Part shown: positions 1 through 7,154 of the stretch, in pieces
Layout of the letters: the number at the start of each line of letters is the position of its first letter
How positions within the stretch are numbered: position 1 is the stretch's first letter
NCBI GenBank assembly: GCA_023151145.1
Contig: JAKLJM010000020.1
Coordinates: 1 to 13,802 of the forward strand
Length of the DNA: 13,802 bases
Direction of reading: 5' to 3'
Origin: Bacteriovoracaceae bacterium
GTDB taxonomy: Bacteria > Bdellovibrionota > Bacteriovoracia > Bacteriovoracales > Bacteriovoracaceae
Translations under genes and position numbers: made by a program
The notes under the pieces: model-generated
Database searches by the model: none
Seen by the model: only the letters and a program-made list of their open reading frames with translations
What the model was told of the DNA's origin: nothing

Positions 1-402
1 ACTATAGCTATACAGTAGAGATGTTGGTGATGTTTTAGAGGCTTGAGTACTTTTCGTTTCCAGGAAATTACTATGAAATTGTGGACAAGTTTCAAGAACT
101 GGATAATCTTTTTCTGGAATAAATTCCACTAAACTTAAGTATTGATCATAGAGACTTTGAAAATAAAGTTTTTTATTTGTGACATCCTTCATATTCATTT
201 CAGTCGGTGCGATTTTTTCATCAGTAGAGGCAATTGATCTATTGATAGATTTAAATTCTACTGCAGGAAATTCAGGGACCTTATTCTCAACTTTATCTCG
301 TGACTGATATCTCGCCATTTTTTGATCAAAACTTTCTAAGTTTGAACAAGAGGCAAGAAGAAATGTTGGGGCCAATAAGAGAAGAAATTTTTTGTTTGTC
401 AT
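1..402 (-). CDS. Putative lipoprotein, 3' end beyond window
   Basis: The frame is open from the ATG at 402-400 to the left edge, giving 134 residues with no stop, so the gene is cut by the window. The N-terminus is basic (MTNKK), followed by a hydrophobic stretch and a lipobox L16-A17-S18-C19, so Cys19 should be lipidated after cleavage by signal peptidase II. Residue +2 is Ser, not Asp, which by the E. coli rule suggests outer-membrane sorting. The mature part is polar and low in hydrophobicity; I recognise no domain. A GAGG Shine-Dalgarno core lies five bases before the ATG, inside the 3' arm of a strong hairpin (408-439), and no convincing promoter lies between that hairpin and the speY stop. 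Expression may therefore depend on read-through from the polyamine genes. The lipoprotein call is fairly secure; the function is unknown. Confidence 0.8.
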   Translation of the reverse strand, partial: MTNKKFLLLLAPTFLLASCSNLESFDQKMARYQSRDKVENKVPEFPAVEFKSINRSIASTDEKIAPTEMNMKDVTNKKLYFQSLYDQYLSLVEFIPEKDYPVLETCPQFHSNFLETKSTQASKTSPTSLLYSYS

Positions 403-407
403 ATAAA

Positions 408-439
408 CCTCTAAGGCCAAAATGTCTCGGCCTTAGAGG
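408..439 (-). terminator. Perfect 11-bp hairpin after speY; 3' arm holds next gene's SD
   Basis: CCTCTAAGGCC (408-418) pairs perfectly with GGCCTTAGAGG (429-439) around a 10-base loop. Read on the minus strand it follows the speY stop by about 35 bases, is preceded by AAAA and followed by TTTAT, giving only a weak U-tract. On the plus strand it is followed by TTTTAT, but there is no plus-strand gene to terminate. In the minus-strand RNA the 3' arm ends in GAGG, the ribosome binding site of the lipoprotein gene whose ATG is five bases further on. It may thus act as a terminator or attenuator, a translational lock, or both. Confidence 0.6.
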
Positions 440-473
440 TTTTATCGGTTTGTTATTTTAGAAAATTTAGCAA

Positions 474-1454
474 TTACCAACCTAAAACGTAAGCAAATAC
501 TAACGGTGCTACGATTGTAGCATCTGATTCAATGATAAATTTTGGAGTGTTTCCGTCAAGTTTGCCCCAAGTGATTTTTTCATTTGGAACAGCACCTGAA
601 TAAGATCCATAAGATGTCGTTGAATCTGAAATCTGACAGAAATATCCCCATAGTCGAGTATCGCGCTCAAGATCTTGCTCAAGCATCGGAACCACACAAA
701 TTGGGAAATCCCCAGCAATCCCACCACCGATTTGGAAAAAACCAATCGAAGCAGTTTTTGTCGTTTCAGTGTACCAATCAGCAAGTCTGATCATAGTTTG
801 GATACCAGAGTTTACGGTATGAACGTTTTTAATTCTGCCTTCAATAACTGCAGCAGCGTACATATTTCCGTTCGTAGAATCTTCCCAGCCTGGAGTGTAA
901 ATAGGAATATTTTTTTCCATAGCTGCAATCATCCAAGAATCTTTTGGATCGATTTGATATTCTTTTTTGAATTCAGGATTTTTTAATAATTGCCAAAAGT
1001 AATAGTGAGGTGGATGTGATTCACCATTAGCATCTGCTTTTTGCCATTCTTTATTTAAAAGACCTTCGATTTTTCTCATCGCTTCGTCTTCTGGAATACA
1101 TGTATCTGTAACGCGATTTAAACCTTTTTCTAAAAGTTTCATTTCTTCGTCAGCAGTAAGAGCACGCCAGTCTGGAATACGGTGATAATGGTTATGAGCA
1201 ACTAAGTTATAAATATCTTCTTCTAAGTTTGCTCCAGTACATGAAATTCCATGGATTTTACCTTGGCGAATCATTTCCGCTAAGCTTTTTCCAAGCTCTG
1301 CTGTCGACATAGCACCAGCAAGAGTAATAAACATCTTCCCACCACTTGTTAGGTGTGCTTCATAGCCTTTTGCTGCATCAACTAAGCTCGCGGCATTGAA
1401 ATGCTTATAATGAGTTAACATGAATTCTGAAATTGGACCTTTTTTTGTCGTCAT
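474..1454 (-). CDS. speY: Deoxyhypusine synthase-like protein (probable homospermidine synthase)
   Basis: 326 residues of the deoxyhypusine synthase (DHS) fold. The C-terminal motif N291-E-K-I-T-W-G-K298 matches the human DHS motif around catalytic Lys329, so K298 should carry the aminobutyl imine. A Rossmann-type NAD region is indicated by SCTGANLEED (71-80) and GGG (243-245). Bacteria lack eIF5A; the cyanobacterial homologue SpeY makes homospermidine from putrescine, which I infer here because arginine decarboxylase is the gene directly upstream, 16 bases away. Differences from human DHS: Asp313 and Asp316 align with Tyr282 and Tyr285, and the HH of the GGGVVKHH loop becomes GDF, consistent with a different substrate. 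The start ATG is preceded by AGGAG at six bases. Family membership is secure; the exact substrate (putrescine or another diamine) is inferred. Confidence 0.88.
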   Translation of the reverse strand: MTTKKGPISEFMLTHYKHFNAASLVDAAKGYEAHLTSGGKMFITLAGAMSTAELGKSLAEMIRQGKIHGISCTGANLEEDIYNLVAHNHYHRIPDWRALTADEEMKLLEKGLNRVTDTCIPEDEAMRKIEGLLNKEWQKADANGESHPPHYYFWQLLKNPEFKKEYQIDPKDSWMIAAMEKNIPIYTPGWEDSTNGNMYAAAVIEGRIKNVHTVNSGIQTMIRLADWYTETTKTASIGFFQIGGGIAGDFPICVVPMLEQDLERDTRLWGYFCQISDSTTSYGSYSGAVPNEKITWGKLDGNTPKFIIESDATIVAPLVFAYVLGW

Positions 1455-1470
1455 ATTTATCTCCTAAAAT

Positions 1471-3384
1471 TTATTTTTTTAAATAGGTATAACTTTGTAA
1501 ACATTCTTCATAAAAATCAATCAAGCGTACACCTTCACGTGGTGAGATTTTTCCTGCTTGGATTTCTTTGTCGATATTTTTCTTCATCGTGTAGGCCATT
1601 CCTTCCGGATTGTACTGCATAGCTCTTAGAACGGTGTCTGATGATGATCCTTTGATGACTTCTTCAATATAAAAGTCTGTTGGATCTTCATCATCACAGA
1701 AAACGTGCACTTCATTTAAGCGACCAAATAAATTGTGAAGATCACCCATAACGTCTTGGTAGGCACCTGTGAGGAACAGACCGATGAAGTAGTCTTCGTT
1801 TGGTTTAAGGTCATGTAAGGGAAGAAGATTGCGTGTTTCTTCAATACCAATAAACTTATTAATTTTTCCGTCACTATCACATGTAATATCAACTAAAGTT
1901 CCTTCAGTTGTTGGTCTTTCATTAAGACGAGTGATGGGCAGAATTGGAAGTAGTTGACCAATGGCCCACATGTCTGGCGCTGATTGGAAAATAGAAAAAT
2001 TACATAAGTACTGAGGAGCAATACTTTTAGTAATGTCGTAAAGATTTTCTGGAATAAATTCCATATCCGGAAGATAGCCTGCGATCTTTTTGGTGATTTT
2101 CCAGAAAAGTGTTTCGATTTTTGCTCTTTCTTCAAGAGTTAAAATCCCTAAACGAAAAGCTGATAAAGCTTCTTTTTTTGTATCTTCAGCGTCGTTAAAA
2201 GTTTCTTGGGCATTTTTTAAATTTAAGCTCTCATACATTTCACGCATTTTACTAACTAGTCTGTGCTCGTCTACACCTACATCAGTTGGAAACTCCGTAA
2301 ATGAAGTTTCAATCTTATCAATAACGTTGGTGATCACGCATGAGTGTCTTGCTGTAATAGCACGACCTGATTCCGTCACGATATTTGGTGCTGGAACTTT
2401 TTCTTCAGCACAGATTTCTTTTAAGATATAAACGATATCTGAAACATAATCTTTTAGGTTGTAGTTGATACTTGATTCATTAGTTGATTGCGAACCATCG
2501 TAATCGACACCTAGTCCACCACCAACGTCGAAATATTCAATGTTGGCACCAAGTTTTAAAAGCTCAGCATAAATTCGTCCACCTTCTCTGATAACTTCTT
2601 TAATCGTTCTAATGTCAGTTACCTGTGAACCAATATGGAAGTGGAAAAGTTTAAGACAACTTAATTGATTTTCTTCTTTTAGAATTTGAATGGCGTGATT
2701 CATTTCGGCGATCGTTAGTCCAAACTTCGCTTTATCGCCACCGCTCTCGGCCCATTTTCCAGAACCTTTAACTGACATTTTTGCACGTAAACCAATCATC
2801 GGTGCCACGTTCATTTCACGAGATAATTTTAAAATTTTATATAGCTCAGAAAACTTCTCAATAACAACGATGACTTTTCTTCCAAGTTTGTTTCCTAGAA
2901 GAGCAAGGCGAAGATATTCTTCGTCTTTATAGCCGTTTAAAACAGTAAGGGCGTTTAAGTTATCATTAAAAGCTAATACTGATAAAAGCTCTGGTTTAGA
3001 ACCTGCTTCTAGGCCAAAATCATAGGGAGTTCCGGCGTCTACGATTTCTTCAACGACTTCACGCATTTGATTTACTTTAATCGGATAAACCCCAGTATAT
3101 TTTCCAGGATAATCTGCTTCTTTGATGACTTCACGAAATGTTTCATTAAGAAGTTTTACTTGAGAGCGAAGAATATCGTGAAAACGAATTACCATTGGCA
3201 TCGGAATATTTTGAAGTTTCATCTCTTCAATGACTTCAGCGATATCAATACGTGGTCCATTTGGATCGCGGTTTGGTAAGACACATAAATGTCCTTCTTG
3301 GTTGATATCAAAATAACCATCGCCCCATCTGCTAATGTGGTAGGCTTCGTCCGCGTCTTCCTTTGTCCAAGACCAATCTGTCAT
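1471..3384 (-). CDS. speA: Biosynthetic arginine decarboxylase
   Basis: 637 residues, close to the usual SpeA length of about 630-660. It is a PLP-dependent fold-III decarboxylase converting arginine to agmatine and CO2 in the cytoplasm. PLP lysine is K103 in VYPIKVNQ; substrate/cofactor motifs follow in order: AKMSVKGSGKW (201-211), SGGDKAKFGL (214-223), FHIGSQ (249-254), FDVGGGLGVDYDGS (285-298) and TESGRAIT (337-344). The catalytic Cys is C502 in DITCDSDGK. The C-terminal half carries the SpeA-specific extension (QDVMGDLHNLFG). The ATG at 3384 has AAGGAG nine bases upstream. It forms an operon with the speY-like gene 16 bases downstream. No agmatinase or agmatine deiminase gene is visible in the window, so the putrescine step must be encoded elsewhere if the pathway is complete. 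Confidence 0.96.
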   Translation of the reverse strand: MTDWSWTKEDADEAYHISRWGDGYFDINQEGHLCVLPNRDPNGPRIDIAEVIEEMKLQNIPMPMVIRFHDILRSQVKLLNETFREVIKEADYPGKYTGVYPIKVNQMREVVEEIVDAGTPYDFGLEAGSKPELLSVLAFNDNLNALTVLNGYKDEEYLRLALLGNKLGRKVIVVIEKFSELYKILKLSREMNVAPMIGLRAKMSVKGSGKWAESGGDKAKFGLTIAEMNHAIQILKEENQLSCLKLFHFHIGSQVTDIRTIKEVIREGGRIYAELLKLGANIEYFDVGGGLGVDYDGSQSTNESSINYNLKDYVSDIVYILKEICAEEKVPAPNIVTESGRAITARHSCVITNVIDKIETSFTEFPTDVGVDEHRLVSKMREMYESLNLKNAQETFNDAEDTKKEALSAFRLGILTLEERAKIETLFWKITKKIAGYLPDMEFIPENLYDITKSIAPQYLCNFSIFQSAPDMWAIGQLLPILPITRLNERPTTEGTLVDITCDSDGKINKFIGIEETRNLLPLHDLKPNEDYFIGLFLTGAYQDVMGDLHNLFGRLNEVHVFCDDEDPTDFYIEEVIKGSSSDTVLRAMQYNPEGMAYTMKKNIDKEIQAGKISPREGVRLIDFYEECLQSYTYLKK

Positions 3385-3424
3385 CTCAGAGTTCTCCTTA
3401 CGAAAAAGTAAATGAATAGGCGGA

Positions 3425-3453
3425 AATTTATCTTATAAATGAGGTCTATACAA
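3425..3453 (-). promoter_or_regulatory. Candidate promoter of speA-speY
   Basis: In the 75-base gap before speA the minus strand reads TTGTAT (3453-3448), a 17-base spacer, then TAAATT (3430-3425). An alternative -10, TATAAG (3437-3432), lies in the same spot but without a good -35. Both boxes are imperfect, and read-through from the upstream nuclease-fold gene is also possible because no terminator hairpin is visible between them. Confidence 0.3.
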
Positions 3454-3459
3454 CGAAAA

Positions 3460-4386
3460 TTACAAAGAATTTAAGGTTAAAACCACCGGATAATGATCAG
3501 AGGGAAGGGCGTAGCGTTCAAAAGTTGATTGTGGGGTGGGTCTCGGGGAGCCATCGGGGTTTTTAAAGCGGTAAATCCCTGAATTCTCTTTGTTGATGAA
3601 GGCGGCTAATTGCGGAGAGAAAAACACATAGTCCAATTGTTGTCCGATGGGAGGAGTATCTTTTTCAAAATGCACAAAAGTTGTGCGAAGATTTTCGGGT
3701 AAATTGAGAAATTCTAGGACGTCTTGAAGTTCAGTTTTAGAGAAAATACTTTGGAATTCTTCCTCACCATTAAATCTATGGGCCAAGCCATTTAAGTCAC
3801 CGGCGACAATGATGGGTGTTTGAGGAAAGTTTGTTTGTAAATTTAAAAAAACTTGTACGATGGCTTCAACCTCAAGAGTTCGCTGTTTTTTTCCAAGAGG
3901 ATCTAGACCTGTTCGATCCCATTTCGATTTTAAATGTGAATGTAAAATAATGAGCTTGGGATTTTTATTGTCACCGTCACTTTTATCAAAAAAACGAAGC
4001 TCACCTAAATCACGAGAAAAATAAAGTGATTCTCCGTCTGGTGTAGTGCCGATGACTCTTTTTTTATGAGTGAAGTGCTGAACTTTTAAGTTTAATCTTT
4101 TGTGTATTAAATAACCTAATTCTATTCCACGATCAGAATTACCTTTAATTAGAGTAGAGATGTATTGATCACCCAAATAAGCACCATTAAAAAGATCTAA
4201 GCTCTCGCGTCCACCAACTTCACAAAGCAATAATATGTCGGGGTCCATATCTTTGATTGCCCAAGCAAGCTCAGTGGTTTTGTCGCTAGATTTTGGACTT
4301 AATGGAATATCAGTCGAAGAATTTTCTTTCGTCGTAGCTAGTAAAAATAGGTTTTCAGTATTGAGCTGAACAATCTTTACTGACAT
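3460..4386 (-). CDS. Endonuclease/exonuclease/phosphatase-fold metallohydrolase
   Basis: 308 residues from the ATG at 4386. The open frame extends nine codons further upstream, but this start has GGAG six bases before it and gives MSVKIVQLNTENLF, the natural beginning of the fold. Motifs of the EEP superfamily (exonuclease III, DNase I, sphingomyelinase, inositol phosphatases) appear in order: N9/N12 in QLNTENLF, metal-binding E56 in LLCEVGG, H149-S-H151, G196-D-L-N199, D252 in LDYVF, and catalytic S296-D-H298 near the C-terminus. There is no signal peptide. The start overlaps the end of the preceding gene by 10 bases (ATGTCAGTAA), so the two are probably translationally coupled. Substrate cannot be told from sequence: nucleic acid, phospholipid or phosphoinositide are all possible. 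Overall family call is strong. Confidence 0.88.
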   Translation of the reverse strand: MSVKIVQLNTENLFLLATTKENSSTDIPLSPKSSDKTTELAWAIKDMDPDILLLCEVGGRESLDLFNGAYLGDQYISTLIKGNSDRGIELGYLIHKRLNLKVQHFTHKKRVIGTTPDGESLYFSRDLGELRFFDKSDGDNKNPKLIILHSHLKSKWDRTGLDPLGKKQRTLEVEAIVQVFLNLQTNFPQTPIIVAGDLNGLAHRFNGEEEFQSIFSKTELQDVLEFLNLPENLRTTFVHFEKDTPPIGQQLDYVFFSPQLAAFINKENSGIYRFKNPDGSPRPTPQSTFERYALPSDHYPVVLTLNSL

Positions 4387-5135
4387 GGCACTCCGTAGGC
4401 GGCAGTCACCCAAGTTTTAGTTGATTTCAACCAAATTTTTTTACAATTAATCACTTCATAGAATTGGTTAGATTCACTAATTTTTAAAAACTCTTCAGTT
4501 AGTTCTTTTGAGCAAACGGTTGTCTCTGGAGTATTGATTTGTGGTGACTCAACAATTTGGATCTTACCATTTTGATCAAGACTGACAAAGTAAAAACGTC
4601 CTTCATCTTCTCGAAGGTAGGTGGCAGTGTATATTTTTTGATTTAAATTTATTTCTACAGGATACTCGCTGGTAAAGGCTGGAAGCTGGATAAATTTCTT
4701 ATCCTCTAATTGAACGAGCAGTGGGTTGACGACAAATTTTAATTCGCTCATCTTTGGTAAATCAACTTTGCCTACAAAATAATCAGCTAAAAAATATTTT
4801 TGCCCTTTTTTATGATGTTTGCACTGAGATTCCCATAAGGCCAATCCCGGTTCATCATGATTTAGGTTTTTTACAAACAAAGAATAGGGAAATGCTTTTT
4901 CTGCTGCAAGATTGATGTTTAATTCAGTAACTGAAATTTTTTTTGTCAGAAATTTTTTTAATTCTGCTTGGAAATATTTTCTTTTTTTTCCTGTAGCTTC
5001 AGAACATTCTGAATTTTCAGGACAACCGGGACGATCAATTTTTGAATATTGCAATTCGTCTTTAGCAAACGAAGAATTTACTAAAACTAAAAAACTAAGC
5101 CCTAAGAATGTAGTCAAAAAAATATTGCGATTCAT
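4377..5135 (-). CDS. Secreted protein of unknown function with six cysteines
   Basis: 252 residues from the ATG at 5135; a TTG codon directly before it could also serve, and neither has more than a weak TGG as ribosome binding site. MNRNIFLTTFLGLSFLVLVN followed by SSFA is a classical Sec signal peptide, with cleavage probable after SFA, just before KDEL. The mature part contains six cysteines (two in the RPGCPENSEC segment near its start, then ESQC, TTVC, VINC and VPCQ at the very end), an even number that suits disulfide bonding in the periplasm or outside. Otherwise it is Lys-rich and soluble-looking with no transmembrane segment. I recognise no family. It lies 38 bases after the UbiB-like kinase and overlaps the EEP enzyme, so it sits in the middle of a three-gene operon. 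Confidence 0.75.
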   Translation of the reverse strand: MNRNIFLTTFLGLSFLVLVNSSFAKDELQYSKIDRPGCPENSECSEATGKKRKYFQAELKKFLTKKISVTELNINLAAEKAFPYSLFVKNLNHDEPGLALWESQCKHHKKGQKYFLADYFVGKVDLPKMSELKFVVNPLLVQLEDKKFIQLPAFTSEYPVEINLNQKIYTATYLREDEGRFYFVSLDQNGKIQIVESPQINTPETTVCSKELTEEFLKISESNQFYEVINCKKIWLKSTKTWVTAAYGVPCQ

Positions 5136-5173
5136 CAATTACCATTATTAGTCGAACCTTTAGATAATGATGA

Positions 5174-6538
5174 TCAATTTTCAGAGAAATGGGAAGGATA
5201 AAGTGCTTTTACTTTAGCATTCATCTCATTTCTATACATATTTTTTCCTGCTAACCAATCAACTTCTGCCCCCCAGAATTTTAGCTTGGTAAATAGGCCT
5301 AAATTTGTTCGATCTAAGAGCAAAAACTCCCGACGAGGAGATTCTCTTCCACCAAATTCAAACTGATCCATAAACTCTTTTAAATGTTTAATTGGGTTTA
5401 AGTCAGTAACGGCATATTTTCCAGGAGCAAGATAGGGTTCATATATTTTAAGGACCATTTCATAATGAGTTTTGATCATACTTTCTTGATCGATATTGGA
5501 AAAAAGACGCAATCGATAGCAGGCAATTTTATAGAGTTCAAAATCACTATTTTCAACAGCTAATAAAAGTGTACAGTAATCAACTAAAAAATCATCTGAG
5601 AACTCTCTTGTTGATCCAAAATCTAATAAAATAATGTTTTCATGATTAAAGAGAAAATTCCCATTTTGAGGATCCGTATGTAGGCGTTTGGCCTGCCAAA
5701 GTGAGTATTGAAAATTATCATAGAGCATTTGACCGAGATGATTTTTTACTGCTTGTGGATAGGTAAGTGTTTCATCAAAATGAACACCTTCCATATACTC
5801 CATGGTTAAAATTTCTTTTGTGCAATACTCTTTGTAGACTGCTGGAATTTTAACTTGTGGAAAATTTTCTTGATATAATTCTCTAAATTTTAAAAGTTCT
5901 TTGTATTCATACTCATAGTCACATTCATTTAATAGTGAGGTTTTTAATTCAACCAAAATTTCATCGAGGTTGGGTTTTTTAGGATATAAAACTTCAATTA
6001 ATCGATTGAGATGATGAATGTTTTGAAAATCATTTTTGATGGCCTTTACAATCTCTGGGTACTGAATCTTGACGGCGACTTTTTCTCCAGTGGATAAAGT
6101 GGCCAAATGCACTTGTCCGATCGAAGCTGAAGCGAGGGCGTGGTAGTTAAACTCTTTAAAGACATCTTCCGGATTTTTGCCGAAATTTTGGTAAAAGACT
6201 TTTCGAATATTTGCTTCACTCATTGGAGGGGCATTGCGCTGCAATTCTTTGAAAAGATCAGTAATTTCTTTCGGTAAAAACATATCTTCAGTTATGGAGA
6301 TCATTTGTCCTAATTTCATCAGGGCACCTTTCATTTGTCCCATGGTTTGGATGATTTCTTTGGTGGCCTTAATTTTGTAAGTCAAATCTTGAACCTGTTC
6401 ACGATTTTCTTGAAAGGAATTTTTTAATTCGTTTGTTTTATCGACGGCGTAATTGAGCGCGATTTGAGAGCTGGCTTTGGCAATGCTTGCGGTTATTTTA
6501 GTAAGTCTTGAGAGTTTCGATGTTTTAAATTCACTCAT
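5174..6538 (-). CDS. ABC1/UbiB-family atypical protein kinase-like protein
   Basis: 454 residues. The family-defining KxGQ motif is K75-L-G-Q78, the alanine-rich loop replacing the glycine loop is ALASASIGQVH (134-144), the nucleotide-binding lysine is K157 in VAVKIQYP, the catalytic loop is H287-T-D-P-Q-N-G-N294, and the metal-binding DFG is 306-308. All key residues are present, so an active ATPase/kinase-like enzyme is expected. UbiB/COQ8 members assist ubiquinone synthesis, but many bacterial paralogues have other or unknown lipid-related roles. It lacks the C-terminal transmembrane pair found in E. coli UbiB, and no quinone genes are nearby, so I do not assign the ubiB symbol. The start ATG follows AAGGA by seven bases, and that site lies in the 3' arm of the hairpin at 6544-6571. 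It leads the operon containing the secreted protein and the EEP enzyme. Confidence 0.9.
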   Translation of the reverse strand: MSEFKTSKLSRLTKITASIAKASSQIALNYAVDKTNELKNSFQENREQVQDLTYKIKATKEIIQTMGQMKGALMKLGQMISITEDMFLPKEITDLFKELQRNAPPMSEANIRKVFYQNFGKNPEDVFKEFNYHALASASIGQVHLATLSTGEKVAVKIQYPEIVKAIKNDFQNIHHLNRLIEVLYPKKPNLDEILVELKTSLLNECDYEYEYKELLKFRELYQENFPQVKIPAVYKEYCTKEILTMEYMEGVHFDETLTYPQAVKNHLGQMLYDNFQYSLWQAKRLHTDPQNGNFLFNHENIILLDFGSTREFSDDFLVDYCTLLLAVENSDFELYKIACYRLRLFSNIDQESMIKTHYEMVLKIYEPYLAPGKYAVTDLNPIKHLKEFMDQFEFGGRESPRREFLLLDRTNLGLFTKLKFWGAEVDWLAGKNMYRNEMNAKVKALYPSHFSEN

Positions 6539-6543
6539 GAAAA

Positions 6544-6571
6544 TGTCCTTTCTGTTTAAAGAGAAAGGACA
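6544..6571 (-). terminator. Perfect 10-bp hairpin after thioesterase; 3' arm holds kinase SD
   Basis: TGTCCTTTCT (6544-6553) pairs perfectly with AGAAAGGACA (6562-6571) around an 8-base loop. On the minus strand it begins 12 bases after the thioesterase stop and is followed by TTTTC and then ATG of the UbiB-like gene. On the plus strand it is followed by CTCTTTTTC. In the minus RNA the 3' arm contains AAGGA, the only ribosome binding site for the kinase gene. It can be read as a short-U-tract terminator, a translational switch, or both. Confidence 0.6.
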
Positions 6572-6583
6572 CTCTTTTTCATA

Positions 6584-7093
6584 TTATCCTTTCAGCTTTT
6601 CATCTTCTTTTAATTTTTCAGCGTTACGTTTTTTTACTTCAAGCATGCGTTTTTCACCTTGAATGTAACGCCTTTTTTCAGCTTCTGTTTCTGGTACTAA
6701 TTTACAAATACTAATCGGTCGACCGATGTCATCTAAAGCCACAAAAGTTAAATAGGCAGTTGTGGTATGTCGACTTATGCCAGTAAATGGGTTTTCAGCT
6801 ATTACTTTAACACCAACGAGCATAGAAGTCCTGCCCACATAGTTAACACTTGCTTTGACAAGGACGTGATCTCCAATTTTTATAGGGGCTTTAAAGCTAA
6901 TATCGTCCACATGGACGGTTACAACCGGTCTGCCAGAATGTCTTTCTGCGACCATAGCAGCGGCCATATCAATCCAAGACATAACAACCCCACCAAAGAT
7001 ACTATTTTGTGGATTAGTATGCTCAGGCATTACTAAAAAACGCATTTCAGCGCTTGATTCTTTAGGCAATTTTTGAATTTTATCTTGTCCCAT
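6584..7093 (-). CDS. Hotdog-fold acyl-CoA thioesterase (YciA/BACH type)
   Basis: 169 residues. It should hydrolyse acyl-CoA to free fatty acid and CoA in the cytosol. The signature PEHTNPQNSIFGGVVMSWID (23-42) carries the usual N30, G34-G35 and catalytic D42, followed by VHVDDISFKAPIKIGD and the ASVNYVGRTSM strand typical of acyl-CoA hydrolase hotdog proteins. After about residue 133 comes a highly charged Lys/Glu/Arg tail, common in this family and probably helical. The ATG at 7093 is preceded by AGGAG at eight bases. The gene follows znuB by 33 bases, so it may belong to the znu transcript, though a TATAAT box overlapping the znuB stop suggests its own promoter. Chain-length specificity cannot be inferred. 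Confidence 0.9.
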   Translation of the reverse strand: MGQDKIQKLPKESSAEMRFLVMPEHTNPQNSIFGGVVMSWIDMAAAMVAERHSGRPVVTVHVDDISFKAPIKIGDHVLVKASVNYVGRTSMLVGVKVIAENPFTGISRHTTTAYLTFVALDDIGRPISICKLVPETEAEKRRYIQGEKRMLEVKKRNAEKLKEDEKLKG

Positions 7094-7125
7094 TAAAGAC
7101 TCCTGTTTGCAACAGCATTTTTTTC

Positions 7126-7154
7126 ATTATACTCGGATTTTTTGAGAAAGAAAC
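7126..7154 (-). promoter_or_regulatory. Possible internal promoter for the thioesterase gene
   Basis: A perfect TATAAT (7131-7126, minus strand) overlaps the znuB stop codon, about 33 bases before the thioesterase ATG. The matching -35 region is poor: GTTTCT at 17 bases or TTTCTT at 16 bases. The TATAAT could be chance in AT-rich DNA. Confidence 0.3.

Noticed and set aside
2090..2431. Open frame on the plus strand inside speA
   Set aside because: It lies wholly antisense to a gene with all SpeA motifs, has no recognisable product and is best explained as a shadow.
4387..4413. Longer N-terminus (MGDCRLRSA) for the EEP enzyme
   Set aside because: It would overlap the preceding gene by 37 bases without a good ribosome binding site, and the fold naturally begins at the downstream ATG, which has GGAG at six bases.
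4912..5151. Open frame on the plus strand antisense to the secreted six-Cys protein
   Set aside because: No ribosome binding site or family resemblance; it mirrors the signal-peptide region of the minus-strand gene.
7103..7115. Third SD-adjacent hairpin (CTGTT-TGC-AACAG) before the thioesterase
   Set aside because: Only five base pairs, a three-base loop, and it covers just the edge of the AGGAG; too weak to count with the two strong cases.
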